A DNA stretch of 64,000 nt, from NCBI GenBank assembly GCA_947175205.1, contig CAMWLS010000004.1:1-64000 (forward strand). Reading direction: 5' to 3'. Below are positions 1 through 7,774 of this stretch, in pieces (within the stretch, counting starts at the first letter, position 1; each line of letters starts with the position of its first letter). The position numbers were made by a program, and so were the translations under genes. Below the pieces are notes generated by a model. It searched no databases. It was not told the DNA's origin and saw only the letters and a program-made list of their open reading frames with translations. Origin of the DNA: an uncultured Porphyromonadaceae bacterium (GTDB taxonomy: Bacteria; Bacteroidota; Bacteroidia; Bacteroidales; Muribaculaceae).

Positions 1-330
1 GCTGATCCGGGAGTAGCTATAACAGTTTCAACTGAGGGAATAGGAGGCGGAACGGATCCGGTGTGTGCAGTCTCTACATTAGCGATGTTTACCACTATAG
101 TTTCCTCTGTAATGTCAGGGCGCGGCAGCTCAGGAGCTGATCCGGGAGTATCTATAACAGTTTCATCTGAGGGAATAGGAGGCGGAACGGATCCGGTGTG
201 TGCAGTCTCTACATTAGCGATGTTTACCACTATAGTTTCCTCTGTAATGTCAGGGCGCGGCAGCTCAGGAGCTGATCCGGGAGTATCTATAACAGTTTCA
301 TCTGAGGGAATAGGAGGCGGAACGGCACCG
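1..330 (-). repeat. In-frame 135-bp tandem repeat (45 aa)
   Basis: The unit begins at 1, 136 and 271 on the plus strand. Copies 2 and 3 are nearly identical. Copy 1 has a few substitutions (for example the repeat residues D/V and D/A in the SDETVIDT segment). The period is a multiple of three and keeps the minus-strand frame open, so copy-number change would lengthen or shorten the protein without a frameshift. Confidence 0.9.
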
Positions 331-407
331 TGGTGTTTGTTTCCGGACGGCACGGATTCTGAATGTGAGTCAGCAGGTGGTACAGGAGGTATATTTGGTG
401 TGCTCAT
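1..407 (-). CDS. Proline-rich repeat protein, 3' end beyond window
   Basis: This gene is missing from the ORF track because it runs off the left edge. Reading the minus strand from an ATG at 407 gives an open frame of 135 codons. It has a short Pro/Ser-rich lead (MSTPNIPPVPPADSHSES) followed by a 45-residue repeat (VPPPIPSDETVIDTPGSAPE and on) present at least twice, with a third diverging copy at the edge. The start lies two bases after the TGA of the upstream zinc-ribbon gene (TGACCATGAGC), so the two are probably one operon. There is no signal peptide in the visible part. The function is unknown; such Pro/Thr/Glu repeats often act as linkers or cell-surface spacers. The plus-strand ORF 61..492 is its shadow. 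Confidence 0.75.
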   Translation of the reverse strand, partial: MSTPNIPPVPPADSHSESVPSGNKHHGAVPPPIPSDETVIDTPGSAPELPRPDITEETIVVNIANVETAHTGSVPPPIPSDETVIDTPGSAPELPRPDITEETIVVNIANVETAHTGSVPPPIPSVETVIATPGS

Positions 408-409
408 GG

Positions 410-1387
410 TCAGTTGTTATAATAGATGTTGCGATATTCGTTCTCAGTATTGTTATTGGAATAGCTGTTACCGTACCAGTCAGTATAAGTAGAGGTCCAG
501 TTACGGTTACGGCGTATCCAGTTCCCATATTCATCATACTCATAATCAGAGTAAGAATATGTCTGGGGGCTTCCATAAGATGTTGAAACCGTGCTGGAGA
601 TAAGTTCGCCGTTATCGTTATACCTGAATGTGTAAGTGGTGTAGTCAGATGAGAGAGAGGTGACATTATTATGGCCTGCATCCCATCCTACGGTGTAAGA
701 CCCGTAAGAACCCAGAGAGGTGATGTAACCGTCAGCATCGCGCTCAGCATAGCTGTGGCGGGTGCTGTTCCCTTCTTCATCAAAAGAGTCATCAAAGTCA
801 TAAACGCCTCTGTAATGTGTAACAGAGCTTACGGGACCCTTAACGGCGTTGAATTTCTGGTCCGGGGTGCTGTGAGTTTTCATATACTCCATATATCCCT
901 GTCTCAACTTATTAAATTCTTCAGGAAGCTGGGCTATGGCATTACGGTCATTTTTCTCTTTCTTGGCATCGGCCTCATCCTGCGCTTCCTGAGCCGCCAG
1001 GGTGACACGTCTATGCTGAACTGAGAGAAAGTGAGACCCTACGGCGCAAGAGCCGGCAAGCACAGTGAGGACCAGCATTATGACTGAAGCCATCTTTATT
1101 TTAGAACTCTCATTACGCGCCAGGGACGCGCCTACGCATATGGCCGCTATTGCAATGGCCATAACAACTCCAAAGACTATCCAGCGGCTAACGCTTACAG
1201 ATGCAGCGGAGATGTTCTTGAACAGCAGGAATGATACCACCAGGGCGGCGGCCGTTCCCGCTAACATCAACAACAGTCCTATAATAAGTTTCAAGGGGGC
1301 AACCCTCAGGTTGCTCTCGCACACGGGGCAGTTACTCCATTCCGGAGAAACAGGATGACCGCAGTTGGGACATTCAGTCTTATTCAT
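410..1387 (-). CDS. Zinc-ribbon membrane protein with YD-like repeat tail
   Basis: A 325-residue protein. The N-terminus is a zinc ribbon with two CxxC pairs (CPNC at about residues 6-9, CPVC at about 20-23). Three hydrophobic segments follow at about 32-57, 67-92 and 98-121. Next comes a charged, Ala/Glu/Lys-rich helix at about 128-175. The tail holds Tyr/Asp/Gly-rich repeats such as YEYDEYGNWIRR and YRFNDNGEL-like units that resemble RHS/YD repeats. It is followed within 3 bases by the proline-rich repeat gene. The zinc ribbon would be cytoplasmic and, with three membrane passes, the tail would be periplasmic; that is inference. No specific family is recognised. Confidence 0.75.
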   Translation of the reverse strand: MNKTECPNCGHPVSPEWSNCPVCESNLRVAPLKLIIGLLLMLAGTAAALVVSFLLFKNISAASVSVSRWIVFGVVMAIAIAAICVGASLARNESSKIKMASVIMLVLTVLAGSCAVGSHFLSVQHRRVTLAAQEAQDEADAKKEKNDRNAIAQLPEEFNKLRQGYMEYMKTHSTPDQKFNAVKGPVSSVTHYRGVYDFDDSFDEEGNSTRHSYAERDADGYITSLGSYGSYTVGWDAGHNNVTSLSSDYTTYTFRYNDNGELISSTVSTSYGSPQTYSYSDYEYDEYGNWIRRNRNWTSTYTDWYGNSYSNNNTENEYRNIYYNN

Positions 1388-1427
1388 ATAAGAAAACAGG
1401 AAATATGATTAATGCTTATTCAATACG

Positions 1428-1435
1428 CAAATATA
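1428..1435 (-). promoter_or_regulatory. -7 box of zinc-ribbon gene
   Basis: The minus strand reads TATATTTG, matching the Bacteroidota TAnnTTTG box, about 40 bases before the ATG at 1387. I found no clear -33 TTTG. Confidence 0.55.
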
Positions 1436-1545
1436 AATATATTTCCGTTATAAAACACAATGCAAGAGAAATATAAAAGGATTTGTTGTAAGGTAAGCAC
1501 GGCATAGCTCTTTAAAGCCTTTGTTGGCAGCTTGCTTATAAAAGC

Positions 1546-1581
1546 CAACCTCCGGAAGGATAAAAATCCTCACGGAGGTTG
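1546..1581 (-). terminator. Terminator of the lipoprotein unit
   Basis: A 9-bp perfect stem (CAACCTCCG/CGGAGGTTG) encloses an inner AGGAT/ATCCT stem. On the minus strand it is followed by a short T-rich run (CTTTTAT). It lies about 75 bases past the stop of the 1656..2240 gene. Confidence 0.65.
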
Positions 1582-1655
1582 AGTTGTTATACAGTATTCA
1601 AATTACCTGGTGATTCAACAGGTATTCACTATTGTCTCTTTGTGAATATGAGAGC

Positions 1656-2240
1656 TTAATCCCATGCGTAATCGCCAAACTCCATTTGACCTTTCATAAT
1701 TATTTGTTTTATCATTCCTCTGCCATTGTATAATACAGCGTCAATTTGAGGTGAATGAACATTTAATTGAAAGTTGTCAGTGGTAAATGCCATTTCACAG
1801 GGGATGGTCATGCCTAATTGAGGGTTTTTAATATTACCTTCCCAGTGAACGCTTATATATCTTTCACCAGTGTTAGAATAACGTCCTTCTTTGAGTTCGT
1901 AGGTTCCACTTTTATCTTGCGTCCACTTTCCCTCAGATGGCAACGCATAATAAGATGTGTATCTACCGTTACTAAACTCAACTTTTATCCAACAACCGAT
2001 ATCTGAGTTGTCAAGATTCTCAGTGTAATGCCATACTGTGCCGTTAAGATTTCTTTTAACCTCATCAATGGTTTTAGCATTCTTTACCTCATCCTCAACG
2101 CTTATCACTTCTTGATAAATCGTATTATTTAATGAGACTGAGTCAGAGTCGGATTTATCAGTTGTGTTATTCCCGCTGTTGCATGAGAAGAATAATACAA
2201 CTGTAAATATGGATGTTATTTTGGTGAGGGCCCTATTCAT
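1656..2240 (-). CDS. Putative lipoprotein, hypothetical
   Basis: A 194-residue protein with a short charged N-terminus, a hydrophobic stretch and a lipobox ending FFSC at about residue 20, so it is predicted to be a lipoprotein. A Ser/Asp/Asn-rich linker precedes a globular part of about 140 residues. Its ATG overlaps the stop of the preceding gene by one base (TAATG), implying translational coupling. The region around VKRNLNGTVWHYT resembles FKSKLPGTTWGAT in that neighbour, and both end with a hydrophobic, strand-rich segment before a basic KQI motif, so they may be diverged tandem duplicates. The family is not recognised. Confidence 0.75.
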   Translation of the reverse strand: MNRALTKITSIFTVVLFFSCNSGNNTTDKSDSDSVSLNNTIYQEVISVEDEVKNAKTIDEVKRNLNGTVWHYTENLDNSDIGCWIKVEFSNGRYTSYYALPSEGKWTQDKSGTYELKEGRYSNTGERYISVHWEGNIKNPQLGMTIPCEMAFTTDNFQLNVHSPQIDAVLYNGRGMIKQIIMKGQMEFGDYAWD

Positions 2241-2821
2241 TATTCAGTGATTTGTTTTAATGGTATAGTGCCATCTACAGTAGCCCACTGTGCGTCTGGC
2301 TTACCTTTTCTAAACGCTAACATTGTAGGAACGGTAGACCAATCATCCTTATCTGCACCTTCTTCATATGCAGTTATAGTGAATGCGTTTTGTCCATCAA
2401 GATCCTTCCAAGAGTCTATGATTTCCACCATAGGCTCACCAACTTTGGAATCTTCACTAAAATCACTGTTGAGGTATGTCGTAGTGATGATTTTATTGTT
2501 GGTGATTTCAAATTTGAAATAAAAATCACCTCTTTGTCTTGTTGCTCCCCAAGTAGTGCCAGGAAGTTTGGATTTGAATTCAGAAAGAGAGGTTGCTCCT
2601 TTCCATTTTTTAGCTTCACGTTCAGCCTCAAGCCGTGCTTGTTCTTCTTTTTCTTTTTTAATGCGTTCAGCCTCTGCGTTAGCCTCTCGTATGGAGTCTT
2701 GCTTCTGTTGTTCCTGTTGAGCGGAATTATCTTGTCGGGTAGAGTTTCCTCCATTCCCATTACAAGAAGTCATTGCCATTGCTATTATGGCAATTAAAAT
2801 CGTTGTAAGAAAAATTTTCAT
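2240..2821 (-). CDS. Putative lipoprotein with charged helix, hypothetical
   Basis: A 193-residue protein. The signal peptide MKIFLTTILIAIIAMAMTSC ends in a lipobox Cys at 20. It is followed by Asn/Gly/Gln-rich linker, then a highly charged Glu/Lys/Arg helix at about 38-72, probably a coiled coil. A domain of about 115 residues carries the LPGTTWGAT motif shared in outline with the next gene. It is the middle gene of a three-lipoprotein unit read from the promoter near 3650. No enzyme motif is visible and the function is unknown. Confidence 0.75.
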   Translation of the reverse strand: MKIFLTTILIAIIAMAMTSCNGNGGNSTRQDNSAQQEQQKQDSIREANAEAERIKKEKEEQARLEAEREAKKWKGATSLSEFKSKLPGTTWGATRQRGDFYFKFEITNNKIITTTYLNSDFSEDSKVGEPMVEIIDSWKDLDGQNAFTITAYEEGADKDDWSTVPTMLAFRKGKPDAQWATVDGTIPLKQITE

Positions 2822-2849
2822 ATTGTTTATGGTGTTGAATAATTGGCAA

Positions 2850-2868
2850 CGGCAAGCGCCGCTTGCCG
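2850..2868 (-). terminator. GC hairpin between lipoprotein genes
   Basis: A near-perfect 9-bp inverted repeat (CGGCAAGCG/CGCTTGCCG) lies in the 62-base gap between the first and second lipoprotein genes. There is no T-run after it on the minus strand, so it is more likely an attenuator or mRNA-stability hairpin than a full terminator. Confidence 0.4.
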
Positions 2869-2883
2869 GTACTAATTACGATT

Positions 2884-3342
2884 TTACTTTATAGGAAGGG
2901 TGATTGTACCATTTACAGTGAAAGACTCATAACCTCTCATATCTTCAAATTTTGCGTTGTTGAATGAGATGGTTACATTCTTACTGTCTTTTGCTGTTAC
3001 TTTTACAGAAGTAGTGGAGGTGGGCATCCCGATAATTGCGTTATAGGTACTCCATGTAAGGGTAAAGTTTTCATCGGTGAGTGCTGTACCTTTTTCTACA
3101 TCATCCCAACTGTAAATTGAAAAATTGAGTTGATTGTCGTTGTTGTAAACAAGACAACTGTATTCACTACTGCTTACATTTGGCATAGCATTGGTGAACA
3201 CATACTTTTTGCCATCAATGGTGAGTTCCATTTTACCAGTTGAGGGGGCATTTGGTTCGTCATCGTCATCGCCACAACTGGTAAGGGCAAATGACATTGT
3301 GGCAAAGAGAGCCACAAATAAAAAGTAAAAATACTTTTTCAT
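2884..3342 (-). CDS. Putative lipoprotein, hypothetical
   Basis: A 152-residue protein. The ORF track starts at 3408, but residues 1-22 of that version do not look like a signal peptide. The internal ATG at 3342 gives MKKYFYFLFVALFATMSFALTSC followed by GDDDDE, a classic Bacteroidales lipobox with acidic residues after the Cys (a known lipoprotein surface-export signature). A Shine-Dalgarno-like AGAGG lies about 8 bases upstream. The remainder is Thr/Val/Ser-rich and beta-strand-like (KMELTIDGKKYVFTNAMPN). It is the first gene of the lipoprotein unit and has an unusually long leader. The family is not recognised. Confidence 0.8.
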   Translation of the reverse strand: MKKYFYFLFVALFATMSFALTSCGDDDDEPNAPSTGKMELTIDGKKYVFTNAMPNVSSSEYSCLVYNNDNQLNFSIYSWDDVEKGTALTDENFTLTWSTYNAIIGMPTSTTSVKVTAKDSKNVTISFNNAKFEDMRGYESFTVNGTITLPIK

Positions 3343-3409
3343 TTTGTTTTCCTCTGCACCTATGGCTCTACGATGCGTTTTGATTGTGAATGATTGGAAG
3401 CCACACAAG

Positions 3410-3644
3410 AAAGTGGAGCCAGTATTTCCACCTATCTTACTGGAGTGGCCCTAGGATAGCCAAGAATACAGATAAGTGAAACGGACTCCACTTTGACCGT
3501 ATATCATAGGGTATGATAATACAAGCCAAAGAGAGCATCTTTCACCTTCATTCTGTATTACATGGTTGAAATTTCCTAGGTTTCTCCAGTAGAATGAAGC
3601 GAAAACGCTTTCTATGTATGTCTACTCACCCTAATGGGTTTGCA
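3410..3644 (-). ncRNA. Candidate structured leader RNA with pseudoknot
   Basis: About 300 bases separate the promoter box at 3649-3656 from the lipoprotein ATG at 3342. On the minus strand this leader starts with two small hairpins (3628-3639 and 3596-3611). A nested set of helices follows: 3584-3591 with 3438-3445 (8 bp), 3574-3580 with 3450-3456 (7 bp) and 3553-3559 with 3465-3471 (7 bp), plus an apical hairpin at 3502-3518. A 9-bp match, 3486-3494 with 3410-3418, crosses the outer helices and so would form a pseudoknot. I do not recognise a known riboswitch class. It could be a cis-regulatory leader or a separately processed RNA. Confidence 0.5.
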
Positions 3645-3648
3645 GGTG

Positions 3649-3656
3649 CAAAGTTA
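3649..3656 (-). promoter_or_regulatory. -7 box of lipoprotein unit
   Basis: The minus strand reads TAACTTTG, a perfect TAnnTTTG match. The expected -33 position, 19-21 bases upstream, falls at about 3676-3680, exactly on the end of the IS982 relic, and carries no TTTG. Confidence 0.6.
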
Positions 3657-3675
3657 GCAATTTTCTTTGAATGAC

Positions 3676-4222
3676 ACCCTCTATATATGGCTATTAACGC
3701 GAGTTCGGGATAATAATAGTACATCCCATCCCCAAGCGTACCTACACACTGACTCGGGCGGCCAAGATATGGTCGCCTTAAATTTTCAGTTTCTATCAGT
3801 TATTGCCAGAGGACAAGCTGGCCATTTGATTGGGGGATATCAAAGTTGAAGTTGACCATGGGCTTTGTTGTGAAGAAGCAATATGCTCCCATTGCGGCGA
3901 GCATATTCATCAGAAAGTTATGCACACTCCGATGGCGGGAATGTACAAGCTGCGCCACATTCTTTAGCATTTCGTTAATGGATTCTATGATACTTCTTTG
4001 CCATATCTTCTTCAAATTCTTTGCAGAAATCATCCGCAATACAGAAAATCTCAGTAACTTTACTCTCGGTAATCGTGATGAAGTATTTATTGTTTAGTTC
4101 CATTAAATTACTAATTATCAATGATATTACTAAAAGAATTGACAACTTTTTCAAGCTGCCGATTCAATTTTTTGTCGATGTTCTTATCCCGAACTCGCGT
4201 TCTTTGCCATTGTTTTAAGGGT
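3676..4222. mobile_element. Internally deleted IS982-family element
   Basis: The ends are imperfect inverted repeats that begin ACCCT at 3676 and end AGGGT at 4222. They include an 18-bp perfect inverted core (3696-3713 and 4184-4201, AACGCGAGTTCGGGATAA). The span is 547 bases, about half of a normal IS982-family element. Inside are the first codons and the C-terminal part of a transposase in different frames (see pseudogene). Flanks ATGAC and ATGAT are only an imperfect duplication. It cannot encode an active transposase, but its ends look intact, so movement in trans is conceivable. Confidence 0.75.
3800..4103 (-). pseudogene. IS982-family transposase remnant
   Basis: From an ATG at 4103 the minus strand encodes MELNNKYFITITESKVTEIF and CIADDFCKEFEED, matching the N-terminus of IS982-family transposases. 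That frame stops near 3974. In another frame the ORF ending at 3800 carries the family's C-terminal signature RSIIESINEMLKN followed by HSRHRSVHNFLMN and AYCFF. The middle of the gene, including most of the catalytic domain, is missing. The structure is best explained by one internal deletion with a frameshift near 4000. Confidence 0.75.
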
Positions 4223-4314
4223 ATGATTATTCTACTGACTAAACTACTGAAGTAATTGTATCTACCAAGCGTAGGGTACAATTTTAGGGTACAATTCGCC
4301 AAAACAGGTTAAAA

Positions 4315-4360
4315 AATCAACCACCTAACAATTAGCGATTTAGTTGTTAAGTGGCTGATT
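4315..4360 (-). terminator. guaA terminator
   Basis: A 17-bp stem with two mismatches (around CAGCCACTTAACAA on the minus strand) is followed on that strand by a run of six T. It sits about 45 bases after the guaA stop. Confidence 0.8.
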
Positions 4361-4406
4361 TATATGAATTAAAATAAAAATTATTCAGATAGTCAGAAGG
4401 GGTAAA

Positions 4407-5927
4407 TTATTCCCACTCTATAGTTGCCGGTGGTTTTGAAGATATGTCGTAGGTTACGCGGTTAACGCCACGGACGGTATTGATGATTTTATTGGATATA
4501 TTTGCAAGGAAATCATAAGGCAGATGTGCCCAGTCAGCGGTCATGGCGTCAGTTGAGGTTACGGCACGCAGTGCCACTGCACGTTCATAAGTGCGCTCAT
4601 CACCCATGACACCCACGCTCTGAACCGGAAGGAGGATTACGCCTGCCTGCCATACACTGTCATATAAACCGTATTCACGCAGTCCGGAGATAAAGATGTC
4701 ATCAGCATCCTGAAGTATGCGTACTTTCTCAGGAGTTATGTCACCCAGAATGCGTACCGCCAGACCGGGACCCGGGAACGGATGTCTTTTTATAAGGTGC
4801 TCCGGCATACCCAGTGAGCGGCCCACAGCACGCACCTCATCCTTGAAAAGGAGGCGGAGGGGCTCACACAGCTTCAAATTCATCTTTTCCGGCAGTCCGC
4901 CCACGTTATGGTGGCTCTTGATGGTGGTACCGGTAATGGACAGGCTTTCAATGCAGTCAGGATAAATGGTGCCCTGGGCCAGCCATTTTGCATCTTCAAT
5001 CTTGTGTGCTTCTTTATCAAAGACCTCAATGAAATCGCGCCCTATAATCTTGCGCTTCTGTTCAGGGTCAGTTACTCCCTCCAGATCCTTGAAGAATTTC
5101 TCTGAAGCGTCTACACCTATGACATTAAGCCCGAGGCCTTTATAATCATTCAGCACGTTCTGGAACTCATTCTTGCGCAGCATGCCGTGATCCACAAATA
5201 TACAAGTCAGGTTGTTACCTATGGCACGGTTAAGCAGCACGGCAGCCACGCTGGAGTCAACACCGCCACTCAGACCCAGGATTACGCGGTCATCACCCAG
5301 GGTGGCTCTGAGCTCCTTTACTGTGGATTCAATGAATGATTCAGCGCTCCAGTCACAGCGTGAACCGCAGATGTCAACAACAAAATTCCTCAGTAGTTGT
5401 GTACCGTCAGTACTGTGGTATACTTCAGGATGGAACTGTACGCCCCAGATTCTTTCATCCTGTACGCGGTATGCGGCGCAGGAGACGTCCTCTGTTGAGG
5501 CTATTATGCTGAAATTCTCCGGCAGCGCTGTGATGGTGTCACCATGACTCATCCATACCTGAGAGCCCACACTTATATTATTAAGCAGCGGGTCATCTGC
5601 CACAAATGTAAGATTTGCGCGGCCATACTCGCGTGAGTCAGCAGGTTCCACGGTGCCTCCGTTAAGGTAAGCCATCAGCTGTGCGCCGTAGCAGATGCCC
5701 AGAATGGGATATTTGCCGCGGAGTCCGTCCAGAGTTATTTTAAAAGAGCGTTCGTCGTAAACTGAAAACGGACTTCCGGAGAGGATAACACCTATTACAG
5801 AGTCATCTTCATAAGGAAACTTATTGTAAGGTACTATCTCACAGTAAGTGTTGAGCTCACGGACGCGACGACCTATCAGCTGGGTGGTCTGCGAACCGAA
5901 GTCAAGAATTATTATTTTTTCTTGCAT
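4407..5927 (-). CDS. guaA: GMP synthase (glutamine-hydrolysing)
   Basis: GuaA converts XMP, ATP and glutamine to GMP in the cytoplasm, the last step of guanine nucleotide synthesis. The 506-residue length is usual. An N-terminal class I glutamine amidotransferase domain (about 1-190) carries the catalytic Cys in GICYGAQ (about 79) and the His-Glu pair in QFHPE. The PP-loop ATP pyrophosphatase motif SGGVDSS follows at about 218. The C-terminal dimerisation domain ends IEWE as in family members. It is monocistronic, with its own promoter and terminator. guaB, the preceding step, lies 28 kb away in this window. Confidence 0.97.
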   Translation of the reverse strand: MQEKIIILDFGSQTTQLIGRRVRELNTYCEIVPYNKFPYEDDSVIGVILSGSPFSVYDERSFKITLDGLRGKYPILGICYGAQLMAYLNGGTVEPADSREYGRANLTFVADDPLLNNISVGSQVWMSHGDTITALPENFSIIASTEDVSCAAYRVQDERIWGVQFHPEVYHSTDGTQLLRNFVVDICGSRCDWSAESFIESTVKELRATLGDDRVILGLSGGVDSSVAAVLLNRAIGNNLTCIFVDHGMLRKNEFQNVLNDYKGLGLNVIGVDASEKFFKDLEGVTDPEQKRKIIGRDFIEVFDKEAHKIEDAKWLAQGTIYPDCIESLSITGTTIKSHHNVGGLPEKMNLKLCEPLRLLFKDEVRAVGRSLGMPEHLIKRHPFPGPGLAVRILGDITPEKVRILQDADDIFISGLREYGLYDSVWQAGVILLPVQSVGVMGDERTYERAVALRAVTSTDAMTADWAHLPYDFLANISNKIINTVRGVNRVTYDISSKPPATIEWE

Positions 5928-5964
5928 ACTAAGATGGTATGTGTGAAGTGTGATAATTTAGGCG

Positions 5965-5996
5965 CAAAAGTAATAAAAATTTGCGGATGGCCCAAA
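5965..5996 (-). promoter_or_regulatory. guaA promoter
   Basis: The minus strand has TTTG (5996-5993), a 20-base spacer and TACTTTTG (5972-5965). This matches the Bacteroidota TTTG-N19-21-TAnnTTTG promoter. The leader would be about 35 bases. Confidence 0.7.
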
Positions 5997-6043
5997 TGAA
6001 TGGTATTTTAGGGACGGGCATACCGTATTTGAATTAAAATTTT

Positions 6044-6051
6044 TACCTTTG
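6044..6051 (+). promoter_or_regulatory. -7 box of DUF4421 gene
   Basis: TACCTTTG lies 31 bases before the ATG at 6083. No TTTG was found at the -33 distance. Confidence 0.6.
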
Positions 6052-6082
6052 CATTCACAAAAATCAGTTTAGGGAGAAAACG

Positions 6083-7147
6083 ATGTCTAAAAGGTTGCTG
6101 TATACAACTGTTATGCTGTGCATGCTGTTCACTGTTGTGGCTGACATGTATGCCCGCCGTATCTCCTTTAATCTTGACTCTATTGCCGCCATGGGTAAGT
6201 TCCCCCGCTTCTGTGTGAACACTTACAGATGGGGTGACCATTTCTTCAATCCTTACGACAGCGTATATGTCAAGGGAACCGGGAAAAAATTCAATATTAA
6301 GATATCCACAGAGTCCTGGACGGATTACTACCATCTTAATTTCCCTCAGAAAGAATATATCACCATGGTCTCAGACCCCTGTACCTCACTGGGTGCGTAT
6401 CTGACCTATATGGCGGTGTCCGCCGGATATGATATAAATGTCAGCAAGATTTTCGGAGGCCCGGAGCAGGCCAGAAAACGTTTCAATTTCGGCTTCAATT
6501 GCAGCCTTTTCGCTGCTGAACTCAGTTTTGTGAGCAATGATGTCGGTACCCGTATAAAGCGTTTCGGGAACGAGGACCATCCTCTGCATCTGAGCCTCCC
6601 GTTCTTAGGCATCAATACCTCCAGCTGGTCCATTGACACATATTACTTCTTTAACCACAAGAAGTATAGCCAGGCCGCGGTATTTAACTTCAGTAAGATT
6701 CAGCGGCGCAGCCAGGGCTCATTCTACGCCGGTTTTTCATATTATAGGGATAAATATAATTTTGATTTTTCAGAATTACCTGATTACCTGAAGCTTCATC
6801 TGCCGGAGAACTGGATCAATTACCGTTACTCCGTTGCCACTGATAATTATGCCTTCAGACTGGGTTACGGATACAACTGGGTTCTGGGGCGCCACTGGGT
6901 TATAGGTGTTAGTGAAAGTCCCATAATAGGTCTTAAAAAGGGATTTATAAATCGTGAGACAGAGAATTTCTCATGCTCACTGTTTAACCGCTTCCGCGCC
7001 GGAGCTGTGTATAATCACGGTCCCTGGTTTCTGGGATTAGTAGGCAAAGCTGACGTAGGTCTGATATATGATGCGGAGACCACCATGACCACCGCCATAG
7101 TGAATTTTACAGCAAGCGTGGGTTACCGCTTTAATCTCTGGAAATAA
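6083..7147 (+). CDS. DUF4421 family envelope protein
   Basis: A 354-residue protein with a signal peptide (hydrophobic MLCMLFTVVADMYA) and no lipobox. The remainder is rich in alternating aromatic and polar residues, with repeats of short strands ending in Tyr/Phe, typical of an outer-membrane beta-barrel. Segments such as FPRFCVNTYRWGDHFFNPYD and the closing VGYRFNLWK with a terminal aromatic fit the Bacteroidota DUF4421 family, which has no known function. It stands alone between guaA (divergent) and rplS. Confidence 0.75.
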   Translation: MSKRLLYTTVMLCMLFTVVADMYARRISFNLDSIAAMGKFPRFCVNTYRWGDHFFNPYDSVYVKGTGKKFNIKISTESWTDYYHLNFPQKEYITMVSDPCTSLGAYLTYMAVSAGYDINVSKIFGGPEQARKRFNFGFNCSLFAAELSFVSNDVGTRIKRFGNEDHPLHLSLPFLGINTSSWSIDTYYFFNHKKYSQAAVFNFSKIQRRSQGSFYAGFSYYRDKYNFDFSELPDYLKLHLPENWINYRYSVATDNYAFRLGYGYNWVLGRHWVIGVSESPIIGLKKGFINRETENFSCSLFNRFRAGAVYNHGPWFLGLVGKADVGLIYDAETTMTTAIVNFTASVGYRFNLWK

Positions 7148-7220
7148 GCGCCGTTTACGCTTCTGAAGCAGCCTTGCTGCGCGCGGTTATGATTTTTAGC
7201 CTCCCGCCGGCAATTTTTTT

Positions 7221-7251
7221 TTTGAGGAGTAAAAATAAAGTGTTACCTTTG
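7221..7251 (+). promoter_or_regulatory. rplS promoter
   Basis: TTTG (7221-7224), a 19-base spacer and TACCTTTG (7244-7251) match the phylum consensus exactly. The predicted leader is about 80 bases. Confidence 0.75.
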
Positions 7252-7335
7252 CAGCTGGAAAATTCGTAATCTCTGGCAGGACGAGCAGCCTGCGTATATT
7301 GCGAGTATTGTTTAATTAATAGAGAAAACTTAAAA

Positions 7336-7701
7336 ATGGACTTGATTAAGATTGCCGAAGAGGCATTTGCATCAGGCAAGCAGCATGAAGAGTTTGTCCC
7401 CGGTGACACCATCACAGTAGCTTACCGTATTAAAGAAGGTAACAAGGAGCGTATCCAGCAGTACCGTGGTGTTGTTATACGTATTTCAGGTGAGGGCAAC
7501 AAGAAACGCTTTACAGTGCGTAAGATGAGTGATAACATTGGTGTGGAGCGTATTTTCCCCATTGAATCACCCTTCATTGAATCTATAACTGTTAACAAGC
7601 ATGGTAAAGTACGCCGTGCAAAACTTTATTATCTGCGTGGTCTCACCGGCAAGAAAGCTCGTATCAAAGAGCGCCGTGTGGTACGTAAAGAAGATAAGTA
7701 A
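7336..7701 (+). CDS. rplS: 50S ribosomal protein L19
   Basis: L19 is a 50S protein at the interface with the 30S subunit. At 121 residues it is normal length. The family core is clear: [49 protein letters not shown], then a basic tail [17 protein letters not shown]. It is transcribed alone from a consensus promoter and ends at a long palindromic terminator. Confidence 0.97.
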   Translation: MDLIKIAEEAFASGKQHEEFVPGDTITVAYRIKEGNKERIQQYRGVVIRISGEGNKKRFTVRKMSDNIGVERIFPIESPFIESITVNKHGKVRRAKLYYLRGLTGKKARIKERRVVRKEDK

Positions 7702-7711
7702 TCAGCCAACA

Positions 7712-7755
7712 GATACAGAGAGAGCCGTGGTGATCACCACGGCTCTCTCTGTATC
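7712..7755. terminator. Bidirectional terminator, 44-bp perfect palindrome
   Basis: Two 22-base arms (7712-7733, 7734-7755) are exact reverse complements with no spacer. The core is AGAGAGCCGTGGTGA. It sits between the convergent rplS and the 7775..8107 gene and can serve both. Confidence 0.8.
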
Positions 7756-7774
7756 ATAATATGACGCAAGTAAT

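Noticed and set aside
61-492. Plus-strand ORF of 143 aa over the repeats
   Set aside because: The minus-strand frame reads as a plausible Pro/Glu/Thr repeat protein coupled to its neighbour; the plus-strand frame is its shadow.
2390-2797. Overlapping 135- and 114-aa ORFs in the lipoprotein gene
   Set aside because: The minus-strand 193-aa frame has a signal peptide and lipobox; the others are shadows.
3667-3849. ORFs across the IS relic (plus strand)
   Set aside because: They are shadows of the transposase fragments and inverted ends.
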